Source: JAFGQJ01 sp964588525 (GTDB lineage Bacteria > Spirochaetota > Spirochaetia > SZUA-6 > DRHE01). Taken from it: DNA of 18,444 nt. Below the pieces are notes generated by a model. That model did not search any database. It was not told the DNA's origin and saw nothing but the letters and a program-made list of their open reading frames with translations. A program made the translations under genes and the position numbers. Where the stretch lies: positions 1 through 18,444 of the forward strand of contig CAZPQC010000078.1 in assembly GCA_964588525.1 (NCBI GenBank), read 5' to 3'. Below are positions 1 through 7,558 of this stretch, piece by piece (positions within the stretch are counted from its first letter, which is position 1; each line of letters starts with the position of its first letter).

Positions 1-2
1 GG

Positions 3-431
3 CCGGAGGCTGCCCCTTTCATCGGCAGCGCCAACACCGGGCCCCTTCCCTATCCCGGCGGGCTGGAAGGCGGGAGCATGCTGTTTGTAGCAGGCTTTGC
101 CATCCCCAAGGAGTCAGAGGCTCCCAATACCGCTGTTCAGTTCATCGAGGAAATCTATATGACCGACCTGTTTCAATCCAAGATGCTGAACGTTTACGGG
201 AAGATGCCGTCGCTTAAGAGCGCCTATGCCTTTGCCTCCTCACCGGAATGGGAGCAGATGCTCATAGCTACTCGTAAGAGTGTTCCAGCGCCCCAGTACC
301 GGGAGCACCACGTGTTTACAGCTGGATTGGCGGACAACATCCAGGCCTACCTGCTGGGCAAACAGGATCTCGACGCCTGCCTGAAGGCAGTACAGGAAAA
401 ACTGGACAGCATCGACAAACGGATCTACTAG
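3..431 (+). CDS. ABC sugar transporter substrate-binding protein, C-terminal part (5' truncated)
   Basis: The reading frame is open from the first complete codon at base 3 and ends at TAG 429-431, so 142 C-terminal residues are visible and the start lies outside the window. It resembles the C-terminal lobe of family 1 extracellular sugar-binding proteins. Features seen are a PYPGG loop, then a Gly-rich strand leading to the family-typical pattern 'FAIPKESEAPNTAVQFIEEIY', where a Lys/Asn-containing turn precedes a long helix, and a 'GKMPSLKSAY' segment matching the conserved G-x-x-P turn. The protein would act outside the membrane, passing substrate to the two permeases encoded directly downstream. 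The substrate cannot be read from this fragment. A strong hairpin separates it from the first permease gene. The family assignment is firm because of context; sugar specificity is unknown. Confidence 0.85.
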   Translation, partial: PEAAPFIGSANTGPLPYPGGLEGGSMLFVAGFAIPKESEAPNTAVQFIEEIYMTDLFQSKMLNVYGKMPSLKSAYAFASSPEWEQMLIATRKSVPAPQYREHHVFTAGLADNIQAYLLGKQDLDACLKAVQEKLDSIDKRIY

Positions 432-449
432 ACGCATACTGCTTTTACA

Positions 450-482
450 GGGTCTCCCGTTTGGCGATCGGACGGGAGACCC
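450..482 (+). promoter_or_regulatory. Stem-loop between binding-protein and permease genes (importer A)
   Basis: A perfect 11-bp inverted repeat (GGGTCTCCCGT / ACGGGAGACCC) with an 11-nt loop lies 18 bases after the binding-protein stop and ends 31 bases before the permease start. No run of T follows it, so it is not a classical intrinsic terminator. In malE-malF-type operons, hairpins at this position protect the upstream mRNA or attenuate read-through, giving more binding protein than permease. I infer that role here. Importer B has an analogous hairpin at the same junction. Confidence 0.75.
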
Positions 483-513
483 ATCTCTCTAACGATAGAG
501 GAGGAGAAGGTTG

Positions 514-1389
514 ATGGCGATGACACGGGCCATGCAAAAACGCCTCACAGGCTTTCTCTTTGTGCTGCCCGGCTTTCTATGTGTCCTGCTGTTCATGGTC
601 TTTCCGCTGGCTTACTCGTTGTACCTGAGCATGACAAGCTACAATTTTGCCTACGATGCCGCACCGACCTTTATACTGTTTAGAAACTACGTAGATATTT
701 TCAAGGACCCGTTGTTTATCAACTCGATAAAGGTGACCCTGGTGTTCGTTGGTTTGGGAATCCCGATCGGCATCATTACACCGCTGCTTCTGGCCCTTCT
801 GCTCGACTCGCTGGGCAGGAGGACGACACTGTATGAAAGCGCCATCTTCGTTCCTCTGGTGGTGCCGATCTCTCTGGGATGTCTCATCTTCCTGTTGATG
901 CTCGATCCGACTAACGGCTATTTCAATTTCTTTCTCACCAAACGTCTGGGACTACAGCCTTTCAACTGGGTCGAGAAGGGATGGACGGCACTGTTGCTCA
1001 TGGTGCTGATCAGCAATTGGGAAATGGGCTATCAGGTCATTTTGTTCTTGACCGCCCTCAAGGGTGTGGACCGCGAGCTGATCGATGCGGCACAGATCGA
1101 TGGTGCCACAGGTATCCAGAGGGTGTTTTACGTTACGTTACCCCAGATTAGTCAGACGACAGCCGTAGTCAGCGTACTGGCCATCATTCGGGCTTTCAAA
1201 ATCTTTGTCCATCCAATGGTGCTCACCACGGGAGGACCGCTACATGCCACCGAGACGATCTACTTCTACCTCTACCGGACGGCATTTGAGTTTTTTCAGA
1301 TGGGTCAAGCCTCGGCTATGGCCTACTTCCTGAGTTTTGCGATTCTTTTGGTTTCGATATTCAACCTGAAAATATTCAAGACGGATTAG
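514..1389 (+). CDS. Carbohydrate ABC transporter permease (MalF/UgpA type), importer A
   Basis: This is an integral membrane subunit of a CUT1-type sugar importer. The N-terminus has a basic stretch followed by a strongly hydrophobic first segment (about residues 10-35), and several further hydrophobic segments follow, consistent with six helices. The EAA loop that docks to the ATPase is clear at about residues 190-215 ('ELIDAAQIDGATG' then 'FYVTLPQI'). The length of about 291 residues is normal for the family. ATG 514 is chosen with AGGAGG at 499-504 (9-base spacing); an in-frame TTG at 511 with 6-base spacing is the alternative. The next permease gene begins 8 bases after the stop. No ATP-binding subunit gene is present in the window. 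Confidence 0.93.
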   Translation: MAMTRAMQKRLTGFLFVLPGFLCVLLFMVFPLAYSLYLSMTSYNFAYDAAPTFILFRNYVDIFKDPLFINSIKVTLVFVGLGIPIGIITPLLLALLLDSLGRRTTLYESAIFVPLVVPISLGCLIFLLMLDPTNGYFNFFLTKRLGLQPFNWVEKGWTALLLMVLISNWEMGYQVILFLTALKGVDRELIDAAQIDGATGIQRVFYVTLPQISQTTAVVSVLAIIRAFKIFVHPMVLTTGGPLHATETIYFYLYRTAFEFFQMGQASAMAYFLSFAILLVSIFNLKIFKTD

Positions 1390-1397
1390 AGCGCTTC

Positions 1398-2234
1398 ATG
1401 ATAAAGCTTACACGAATAAAGGGTTGGCAGTTTCTCGTTCACATGATCTTGGCGGTGGTCTCGTTCATTTTTATATTTCCGTTTCTCTATATCATCGCCA
1501 CCGCGTTCAAGACCGAGTTCGATACGTTCAACAATCCTGCTTTACTCTCCTTGAATCTCACCCTGGAGAACTTCCACATGATTGCCGCTTCCGGCGTAAA
1601 GCTGGGAGCATACTACCTCAACAGCGTAATTCTCACAACGGTTAGTACGCTTGTGGTGGTGATTGTCGGCGCAGCAGGAGGCTACGGCTTCGCCAAGTTC
1701 AAATTCAAATCAAGAAAGCCGATGTTGATCACCATGCTCCTGACCATGACCTTCCCATTGGGAGTGCTGCTCATCCCCATGTACATCATGGAGTTCAAGC
1801 TCCAGATCGACGATAGTCTGATCGGTTTGATCCTGCCGAACATTGCCGTGAATACTCCTTTCGCCATTTTCATCATGCAGGCGATCTTCAGGACCATACC
1901 GGACGAGCTGATCGACTACGCGGAGATCGATGGCTGCACGCCGTTCCGAACCTGGCTGCAGATCATGATTCCCGTGGCCAAGAATGGACTTCTAACCGCA
2001 GGAATCCTCTGCTTTCGCAGTGTCTGGGGAGAATATACCCTGGCAAGAACGCTATCCTCTTCGGCTCGATCGATACCTCTGGCCGTCGGCCTGACTTTCC
2101 TGAAGTGGGAGCGCTGGCACTTCGGGATCATGTCGGCGATCATTCTGTTGGCAATCATCCCGCCTGTCATTATATTCTTGATCTTCAGGAATTATTTCCA
2201 GCGCGGCCTGGCCATCGGTGCAGTAAAAGGGTAA
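1398..2234 (+). CDS. Carbohydrate ABC transporter permease (MalG/UgpE type), importer A
   Basis: This is the second membrane subunit of importer A, 278 residues, the usual MalG-class length. The first hydrophobic helix lies at about residues 12-35, followed by the periplasmic loop pattern 'ATAFKTEFDTFNNP' characteristic of MalG-like proteins. The EAA loop is at about residues 173-200 ('ELIDYAEIDGCTPFRTWLQI'). The C-terminus 'NYFQRGLAIGAVKG' is the typical MalG ending. It lies 8 bases after the preceding permease gene and is almost certainly in the same transcript; the ribosome site ahead of it is weak, which suggests translational coupling. It pairs with the product of 514-1389 and needs an ATPase encoded elsewhere. 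Confidence 0.93.
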   Translation: MIKLTRIKGWQFLVHMILAVVSFIFIFPFLYIIATAFKTEFDTFNNPALLSLNLTLENFHMIAASGVKLGAYYLNSVILTTVSTLVVVIVGAAGGYGFAKFKFKSRKPMLITMLLTMTFPLGVLLIPMYIMEFKLQIDDSLIGLILPNIAVNTPFAIFIMQAIFRTIPDELIDYAEIDGCTPFRTWLQIMIPVAKNGLLTAGILCFRSVWGEYTLARTLSSSARSIPLAVGLTFLKWERWHFGIMSAIILLAIIPPVIIFLIFRNYFQRGLAIGAVKG

Positions 2235-2379
2235 TATTTGCTCGCTTTCGAGGACGGGGAAATCGTTTTTAAAATACTAAAAAACAGAAGTTGCGCGAGG
2301 TCCTGAGAATTTTACCCTAGTTTTTGCGCCCAAATTGTCCAATCGATAGAAATACCTCTATGAGGGGAGGTTGTAAGCG
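2235..2379. other. 145-base intergenic spacer between importer A and the amidohydrolase
   Basis: There is no gene and no clear intrinsic terminator. It holds several A/T tracts (around 2267-2287), a short CCTC/GAGG repeat just ahead of the amidohydrolase gene at about 2356-2366, and the GGGGAGG ribosome site at 2364-2370. I found no convincing -35/-10 pair, so the amidohydrolase may be read through from importer A or have its own weak promoter. Confidence 0.4.
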
Positions 2380-3993
2380 ATGATTCATCCGGATCTGCTC
2401 GTATTGAATGCTAACATTATCACTGTTGACAACAAGAATTCGACCGCTGAAGCGATGGCAATAAAGGGAGATCGAATCGTCGCCCTCGGATCGACGGACG
2501 AACTTAAGGACCTTGTGGGATCTCGTACAAAGGTCATCGATGCAGCCAAGCGTACCGTTGTTCCAGGTTTTATCGATGCCCACTGTCATCTGTTATCGAT
2601 AACTGGTAGACAGATGTTGGATGTCAATTGCTCCGCGGACAGAGTTCGAAATATCGATGATATTGTGTATGCTCTCAAGAACAAAGCGCGAAGTACCGCT
2701 CGTGGGCAATGGATACTTGGTAGCGGATACGATCACACCAAACTCAAAGAACAGCGCCACCCCAGCCGATGGGAGCTCGACAGGGTGTCCATCGAACATC
2801 CCATCCATCTTCGTCATGTCAGCGGACATCTCGGTGTCGTGAACTCCAAGGGATTGGCAGTCGCTGGATTCACGCGTCATACCAACGATCCTGCGGGTGG
2901 TTCGTTCGATCGCGACAGCAAGGGCGATCTGACGGGCTTGTGTCGGGAGGAAGCGGATTTTGTGTTTCTCCCGGGTATCGGTGGAGAACAATCCATAATT
3001 CCACCCCCTACGGCGGAGCAGATGCTTATGGGATTGGAGATGGCTTGCTCGCAGTACAACAGTTTCGGGATAACGAGCGCGGGAGATGCGGCAGTAAGCC
3101 CTGCCGAAATTGCGGCATATCAAAGCGCACTCGCTGCGGGCAAGCTGACCGTTCGGGTCTACATGATAATTCTCGATTCGTACCTATCGCTCTTGAAGCA
3201 ACTTAGACTTCACACCGGTTTCGGTAACGAATATCTGCGCATCGGTTCAATAAAAAGCTTTGTTGACGGAGCGATAGCCGGGGGGACGGCTTGGCTTAGC
3301 GAGCCGTACGAAGGTCGTGCCGAAGACTTTGGGATCCTTACGAGAAGCAGAGAAGCACTTCTCGAAACGATTTTTGATGCTCATGCAGCAGGGTTTCAGG
3401 TTTCCGTTCACGCGAATGGGGACCGGGCCATCACGATGGTATTAGACGTTCTGGAAGAGGTGTTGGACAGAAATCCCAGAAAAAACCATCGACACCGAAT
3501 CGCTCATTGTACGGTTGTCGACCAAGAAATTCTGTCACGGATCAAAAAACTTGGGGTCGTGGTCCTCCCTTTTTCCACTTACATATACGAACACGGCGAC
3601 AAGATGCCGCAATATGGTTCAAGAATTTCCAGAATGTTCGCATATTGCTCGTTTCTCGATTTCGGAATTCCAGTAGGCGGCAGCTCTGACCACCCTTGCG
3701 CTACGCAAAACCCCCTGGTAGCGATCCAGACCATGGCGACGCGGCTTAGCTCCGATGGAGACGTCCTGGGTCCGGATCAGAGAATAAGCGTTTCCGAAGC
3801 CCTCCGCATTTATACCATAGGAAGCGCCTATGCATCATTCGAAGAACATCTAAAAGGATCACTGGAGACCGGTAAATTGGCGGATTTTGTGATTCTAGAA
3901 AGAGACCCGAACACGACCCCGCTCGACAGCATCCGGGAGATTTCGGTTGAAAAGACGTATATCGGGGGAAAGGAAGTATATTCAAGGACTTGA
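2380..3993 (+). CDS. Metal-dependent amidohydrolase, YtcJ-like (amidohydrolase family 3)
   Basis: A 537-residue protein of the amidohydrolase superfamily, predicted to hydrolyse an amide or similar C-N bond in the cytoplasm. It starts with the small N-terminal beta-domain ('VLNANIITVDNKNSTAEAMA'). The metal-ligand signature follows in order: 'GFIDAHCHL' (H68, H70), a Lys in 'IKSFVDGA' (K292, possible carbamylated bridging ligand), 'SVHANGDRAI' (H344), 'HRIAHC' (H376) and 'GGSSDHP' (D437). The C-terminal beta-strand 'GKLADFVILERDP' closes the composite domain. All key residues are present and length is normal for YtcJ/LAF3-like enzymes. ATG 2380 has GGGGAGG nine bases upstream. There is no signal peptide. 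The substrate is unknown; position between two importers suggests it acts on an imported compound, but this is only context. Confidence 0.9.
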   Translation: MIHPDLLVLNANIITVDNKNSTAEAMAIKGDRIVALGSTDELKDLVGSRTKVIDAAKRTVVPGFIDAHCHLLSITGRQMLDVNCSADRVRNIDDIVYALKNKARSTARGQWILGSGYDHTKLKEQRHPSRWELDRVSIEHPIHLRHVSGHLGVVNSKGLAVAGFTRHTNDPAGGSFDRDSKGDLTGLCREEADFVFLPGIGGEQSIIPPPTAEQMLMGLEMACSQYNSFGITSAGDAAVSPAEIAAYQSALAAGKLTVRVYMIILDSYLSLLKQLRLHTGFGNEYLRIGSIKSFVDGAIAGGTAWLSEPYEGRAEDFGILTRSREALLETIFDAHAAGFQVSVHANGDRAITMVLDVLEEVLDRNPRKNHRHRIAHCTVVDQEILSRIKKLGVVVLPFSTYIYEHGDKMPQYGSRISRMFAYCSFLDFGIPVGGSSDHPCATQNPLVAIQTMATRLSSDGDVLGPDQRISVSEALRIYTIGSAYASFEEHLKGSLETGKLADFVILERDPNTTPLDSIREISVEKTYIGGKEVYSRT

Positions 3994-4830
3994 TTAGCCC
4001 TTCACACCACCCGCAATCAAACCACGCACAATGTATTGTTGAAATAGGATAACGAATAACAGCGCGGGAAGTGATGTAATGATTGCACCTGCACAAAGGA
4101 GATTCCACTCCACAAACGCATCCGCTACAAATTCTACCACACCGACCGGCAGTGTTCTGGCCGCTGATGTAAAGGTGGTGATCGCGGGTAGAAGATATTC
4201 ATTCCAGGAGAACAGAAATACCATAATGGAAACAGCAGCAATGGCCGGAGCAATACAAGGAACCAAAATATAATAGAAAACTGTGATTCTAGAGCATCCG
4301 TCGATCAATCCAGCTTCATCGAAGTCTCTGGGCAGGTCATCGAAAAAGCCGGTCAGCAGCCATATCGCGATCGGAAGATCGAGGTAGACGCCGGTAAGAA
4401 TCAGAATCAGATGCGTATCAAGCAGATTGAATGTATCCCCAAGCATATACCAGGGAACCAGCAGAGAAATGGGGGGAAACAATCGGGTCGCTATTACCAG
4501 AACGAAGAACAATTTTCTCCCTCTAAATCTGAATCTGCTGAAGCAGTAAGCAGCAAGAGAGCTTAAAGTGATAACAATTGCTACTGTTGGAATCGTGACG
4601 AGGAGACTGTTCCTTGCATAGAGGAGAAACGGCCTGTCCCCGAAAACGCGGATGTAGTTATGAAGAAAATACGACGGCTTAGGGGATAGCGGGTTACCGA
4701 AAATCGTTTCTAGACTTTTCAACGAAGTAATAAAAGTCCAGATGATCGGGAATATCAGTATCAGAGAAAAAACGGCAACAACAAAATACATATATAGGGT
4801 GGGGTTCTTTACTGTTCTTCTGAAGCTCAT
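3994..4830 (-). CDS. Carbohydrate ABC transporter permease (MalG type), importer B
   Basis: This is the last gene of importer B. It has a hydrophobic first helix near residues 12-35, then the MalG-like periplasmic stretch 'WTFITSLKSLETIFGNP'. The EAA loop reads 'DFDEAGLIDGCSRITVFYYI', and the typical C-terminal ending is 'QQYIVRGLIAGGVKG'. I prefer ATG 4830, which has GGGGG about 7 bases upstream, giving 278 residues. An alternative GTG at 4848 overlaps the preceding stop as GTGA and would add six residues with no ribosome site. The stop codon directly abuts the stop of the convergent amidohydrolase gene with no base between them. No ATPase gene accompanies the operon. Confidence 0.92.
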   Translation of the reverse strand: MSFRRTVKNPTLYMYFVVAVFSLILIFPIIWTFITSLKSLETIFGNPLSPKPSYFLHNYIRVFGDRPFLLYARNSLLVTIPTVAIVITLSSLAAYCFSRFRFRGRKLFFVLVIATRLFPPISLLVPWYMLGDTFNLLDTHLILILTGVYLDLPIAIWLLTGFFDDLPRDFDEAGLIDGCSRITVFYYILVPCIAPAIAAVSIMVFLFSWNEYLLPAITTFTSAARTLPVGVVEFVADAFVEWNLLCAGAIITSLPALLFVILFQQYIVRGLIAGGVKG

Positions 4831-4844
4831 TTTAATGCCCCCGT

Positions 4845-5720
4845 TCACGACGTGCTCTTACTGCTTCTGTACGAGAGAGACACTAAAATCACGATTGTGA
4901 ACATCACAACAGATAACGCCGAGCTGTAGCCAATATCAAGGTAGACTACCCCTGTCTGATAGATATATGTTGTGAAAACCTGAGTCGAATCGCCCGGACC
5001 ACCGGAAGTTAGCACTCCAATTAATGTATATGTCCTGAAAATGAATATACCCACGATAATCAGCGTCACCGTGATCGTCGATGACATGAGCGGCAATGTG
5101 ACGTACCTGAATCGTGAAACACCTCCTGCTCCATCTATTTTTGCCGCTTCGTAAAGCTCGTTGGGGATCCCCTGAAGTCCCGCTAATAGAAGTATTGTGA
5201 TCAATGGAATCCGTGTCCAAGAATCCGCTAAAATAACCGATATCATCGCGGAAGCAGGACTGCCGAGCCAGGCTTGTGGCTGTTTCAGAATGTGAAGGCG
5301 CAGCAGGAGTCCGTTGACGATTCCAATCTGATCATTTAGGATCAGCCGCCATATCAGCGCAGAAACCGCCACGGGTATCGCCCACGGCATTAGTATCGAA
5401 GCCCTCCAAAATCCTTTCAGCTTATCTATTCCATTCAAGCAAATACCGAGAATCATAGACACAACAAATGAAGTGGAGAGCGATCCGATTGTATACAGTA
5501 CACTGTGCCAAAGATATTCCCAGAAGAATTTATCATGGATGATAGTGTTGTAGTTCCTCAAGCCGACGAATTCACGGGGAGCCCCAACTTGAATATCGAA
5601 GAAGCTGGCATTTATTACGTAGAACACAGGCCACACAACAACAGTAAGCAAAACGATCAGATTCACCGAAATGACTAGAAGCACGAAATTTCTTTCTAAG
5701 AATGTAGAACCCCGTATCAT
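4845..5720 (-). CDS. Carbohydrate ABC transporter permease (MalF/UgpA type), importer B
   Basis: A 291-residue membrane subunit. The N-terminal hydrophobic helix (about residues 10-35) is followed by the MalF-class pattern 'VINASFFDIQVGAPREFVGLRNY'. The EAA loop is at about residues 188-212 ('ELYEAAKIDGAGGVSRFRYV' followed by TLPL). The conserved 'LTSGGPGDSTQVFTTYIYQ' segment near the C-terminus is also typical. It begins at ATG 5720 behind a GGCGGG-like site. It follows the binding-protein gene after a 114-base spacer that contains a hairpin, and leads directly into the second permease gene. It imports the unknown substrate of importer B together with that partner. Confidence 0.93.
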   Translation of the reverse strand: MIRGSTFLERNFVLLVISVNLIVLLTVVVWPVFYVINASFFDIQVGAPREFVGLRNYNTIIHDKFFWEYLWHSVLYTIGSLSTSFVVSMILGICLNGIDKLKGFWRASILMPWAIPVAVSALIWRLILNDQIGIVNGLLLRLHILKQPQAWLGSPASAMISVILADSWTRIPLITILLLAGLQGIPNELYEAAKIDGAGGVSRFRYVTLPLMSSTITVTLIIVGIFIFRTYTLIGVLTSGGPGDSTQVFTTYIYQTGVVYLDIGYSSALSVVMFTIVILVSLSYRSSKSTS

Positions 5721-5757
5721 TGCTATTCCCGCCTGTCTTCCGCTTGCCTATTACAGA

Positions 5758-5785
5758 AGCGGGTACCCCCAGAGGGATACCCGCT
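5758..5785 (-). promoter_or_regulatory. Stem-loop between binding-protein and permease genes (importer B)
   Basis: Perfect 8-bp arms AGCGGGTA / TACCCGCT flank a 12-base centre whose CCC/GGG ends can extend the stem with one bulged base. It lies 49 bases past the binding-protein stop in the direction of transcription and 37 bases before the permease start. No T-run follows on the transcribed strand, so I read it as an mRNA-stabilising or attenuating element rather than a full terminator. It matches the position of the hairpin in importer A. Confidence 0.7.
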
Positions 5786-5834
5786 CTACAAAATTATTGA
5801 CAGTTGCCAAAACAACTTGCCAGACTTAGAATAA

Positions 5835-7229
5835 TCAGTCCTGCAGCAAGTCAATCTCACTTTGCAGGCTATCGAGAACCTCCTGAGCCGTCCCTTTTCC
5901 GAGAAGAGCATCGCTAACCGAAGCATGCAACATCTCAATAATCTGTTGCCTGTTTTCAAACACAGGAAATGTAATGTACTGATTACATTCACGGAAGAAC
6001 TCAGCGAACGGAACGTCGAGAGCGCCGGGCATATTCCAGATATTCTTGTTACAGCGCCCATTAAGCTCCATTAACCATTCGTTTCTGGCGGCCTGCATGC
6101 TCCTCAAGAAATCTAGATACAACATCGCAGCAGCCTTCTTCTTGCTGTATGCGGAAACGCCGAACATGCTGGGACCGCCGGCAATCCTGCGCGGAGCTCC
6201 TACATAAGGAAGAGGGATATAGGTCATACTGTATTGTTCCCAAACAGCGGGAACCTCTTTGACGAACTGCCAGTTCATCGACATCGAGGTACCCATGGCA
6301 AGCTTTCCAGCGGCCATTAATTGCCCCACATCAGTGGTCCCGTACGTGTTTACTCCCGGGGGAACAACTTTGTATTTGTTGCGCATATCGACCATCAGTT
6401 GAAGAGCCTGCACTGCTTCCGGGGAATTGTAGACGATTCTTCCGTTTTGCACGAACTCGTGCCCCAGGGCTACTGCCCAGGCGTTGAAGCAACGATTCGT
6501 TGCATATCGTTCGCCGGCGTTGTAGGCCATTCCATAAATGTCTATCACACCGTCTCCATTTGTATCCTGGGTGAGCTTTCTTGCGTATGTCACCAGATCG
6601 TCAAAGGTTTCAGGGGGTCGATCGTATCCCGCTTTGGCGAGGAGGTCTTTCCTATAGTGCAGCACATCTCCGGCACCGCCGCAAATATACATGAAAGCGT
6701 AGTAGCTTCCATCCTGATTGAGAGCATCCAATACTGCCTGCGGAAAATCATTCTCTATCGACTCGTTCCAAAGTATGTCACAGGGTTCGAGCCATCCAGC
6801 CTTGACATAATCGATATAGTTCTCCGTCTCGGTCGTCATGAAAACCAGGTCAAGCCTGTCTGATTTTGCCCTGAGTATTGCGGATTGTTTGGTATGGAGA
6901 ATCGATTCCGGCACGACCATTGCTCGAGCTTCGATGCCCGTCAGCTCTTCAAAAATTTTCATGCTTTCCGCCATCGCAGGATCATATTCCAAGGCCCCTG
7001 AATTGGTGAACGTGATATATCCGATACCTTCTGTTGCCTTTTCCCAACCCTCGGGTAGGACGTACTCTAGTCCGTTTACCCGTTCGCGCATTGACATGGG
7101 CTTGTCCCATTGGATCTTGCCGATATCTCCGATCTGTTCTACAGCGCCTGGTGCTTTCTGGCCGCCTGCCACCAGCACCGCAACAGGAACCACAAGAATC
7201 AACAAGAAAATCACAATCCTCTTTTTCAT
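5835..7229 (-). CDS. ABC sugar transporter extracellular substrate-binding protein, importer B
   Basis: A 464-residue family 1 solute-binding protein. The N-terminus MKKRIVIFLLILVVPVAVLV is a secretion signal with likely cleavage around 'VLVAGG'; there is no lipobox Cys, so it appears not to be a classical lipoprotein. The mature protein has the family patterns: a lobe-1 strand about residues 68-78 ('GIGYITFTNSGALEY'), 'FEELTGIEARAMV', 'DLVFMTTETENYIDYVKAGWLEPCD', 'YRKDLLAKAGYDRPPETFDDLV', and a 'DTNGDGVID' turn that can bind calcium, common in this family. ATG 7229 has AAGGAG about 6 bases upstream. It is the first gene of importer B, with a good promoter about 100-125 bases upstream. The substrate is probably an oligosaccharide or sugar derivative, but specificity cannot be read. 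Confidence 0.92.
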   Translation of the reverse strand: MKKRIVIFLLILVVPVAVLVAGGQKAPGAVEQIGDIGKIQWDKPMSMRERVNGLEYVLPEGWEKATEGIGYITFTNSGALEYDPAMAESMKIFEELTGIEARAMVVPESILHTKQSAILRAKSDRLDLVFMTTETENYIDYVKAGWLEPCDILWNESIENDFPQAVLDALNQDGSYYAFMYICGGAGDVLHYRKDLLAKAGYDRPPETFDDLVTYARKLTQDTNGDGVIDIYGMAYNAGERYATNRCFNAWAVALGHEFVQNGRIVYNSPEAVQALQLMVDMRNKYKVVPPGVNTYGTTDVGQLMAAGKLAMGTSMSMNWQFVKEVPAVWEQYSMTYIPLPYVGAPRRIAGGPSMFGVSAYSKKKAAAMLYLDFLRSMQAARNEWLMELNGRCNKNIWNMPGALDVPFAEFFRECNQYITFPVFENRQQIIEMLHASVSDALLGKGTAQEVLDSLQSEIDLLQD

Positions 7230-7326
7230 GTCTTTCTCCTTAGTTTTTGTTAGGATTTTGATACTAGACCCATAAATCGTTTATCTATAGTTTACCGCCT
7301 TTCTAAGACATATTATGATCATACCT

Positions 7327-7355
7327 ATATTATATTATTGCAGGGGAGTTGTCAA
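7327..7355 (-). promoter_or_regulatory. Sigma70-type promoter of importer B with operator-like word at +1
   Basis: On the minus strand TTGACA (7355-7350) is followed after 17 bases by TAATAT (7332-7327); an alternative -10, TATAAT, lies two bases closer. Just downstream is the palindrome TATGATCATA (7323-7314), which is part of the word ACATATTATGAT (plus strand 7308-7319) that recurs at 17832-17843. The leader to the ATG is about 90 bases. Confidence 0.7.
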
Positions 7356-7423
7356 TAATTATATGAAAAAACACAAACGGGTGGTTGTGGGCCGATCACC
7401 AGGAGTGGTCCTATATATGCCAA

Positions 7424-7450
7424 CTAATTATCTATATAATAGATAATTAG
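7424..7450. repeat. 27-bp perfect palindrome in the divergent control region
   Basis: Arms CTAATTATCTAT and ATAGATAATTAG are perfect inverted repeats around ATA. The element is A/T-rich, lacks a downstream T-run and sits between two divergent promoters, so it fits a dimeric regulator's operator better than a terminator. Its outer sequence resembles the arms of the palindrome at 12829-12859 (AATTA next to AT-C), but the two are not identical. Confidence 0.65.
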
Positions 7451-7499
7451 CTCTTGCACTAACTATCGAATAATTTATTACCATATTTTTCAAAAAAAC

Positions 7500-7528
7500 T
7501 TTACACATTTTTAATAACATAATATTAT
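7500..7528 (+). promoter_or_regulatory. Sigma70-type promoter of the beta-propeller gene
   Basis: TTTACA (7500-7505) is followed after 17 bases by TATTAT (7523-7528), about 30 bases before the start codon. The -10 overlaps CATAATAT (7518-7525), the reverse complement of the ATATTATG word found at three other promoters in the window. Confidence 0.6.
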
Positions 7529-7558
7529 ATTACTAATTTTCAATTGGAGGAATTTGCA

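Larger units (their letters stand above)
7230..7558. other. Divergent AT-rich control region between importer B and the beta-propeller gene
   Basis: The 329 bases hold no gene. They contain the importer B promoter (7327-7355, minus), an operator-like 10-bp palindrome TATGATCATA at 7314-7323 over its expected start point, a 27-bp palindrome at 7424-7450 midway, and the beta-propeller promoter at 7500-7528 (plus). The layout is that of a jointly controlled divergent promoter region. Confidence 0.7.

Noticed and set aside
450..482. Hairpin as an intrinsic terminator
   Set aside because: No T-run follows and the permease genes downstream need the same transcript.
6564..6590. DTNGDGVID segment as a dockerin or EF-hand domain
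   Set aside because: It is a single loop inside a solute-binding protein, where such a turn is common; no second repeat exists.
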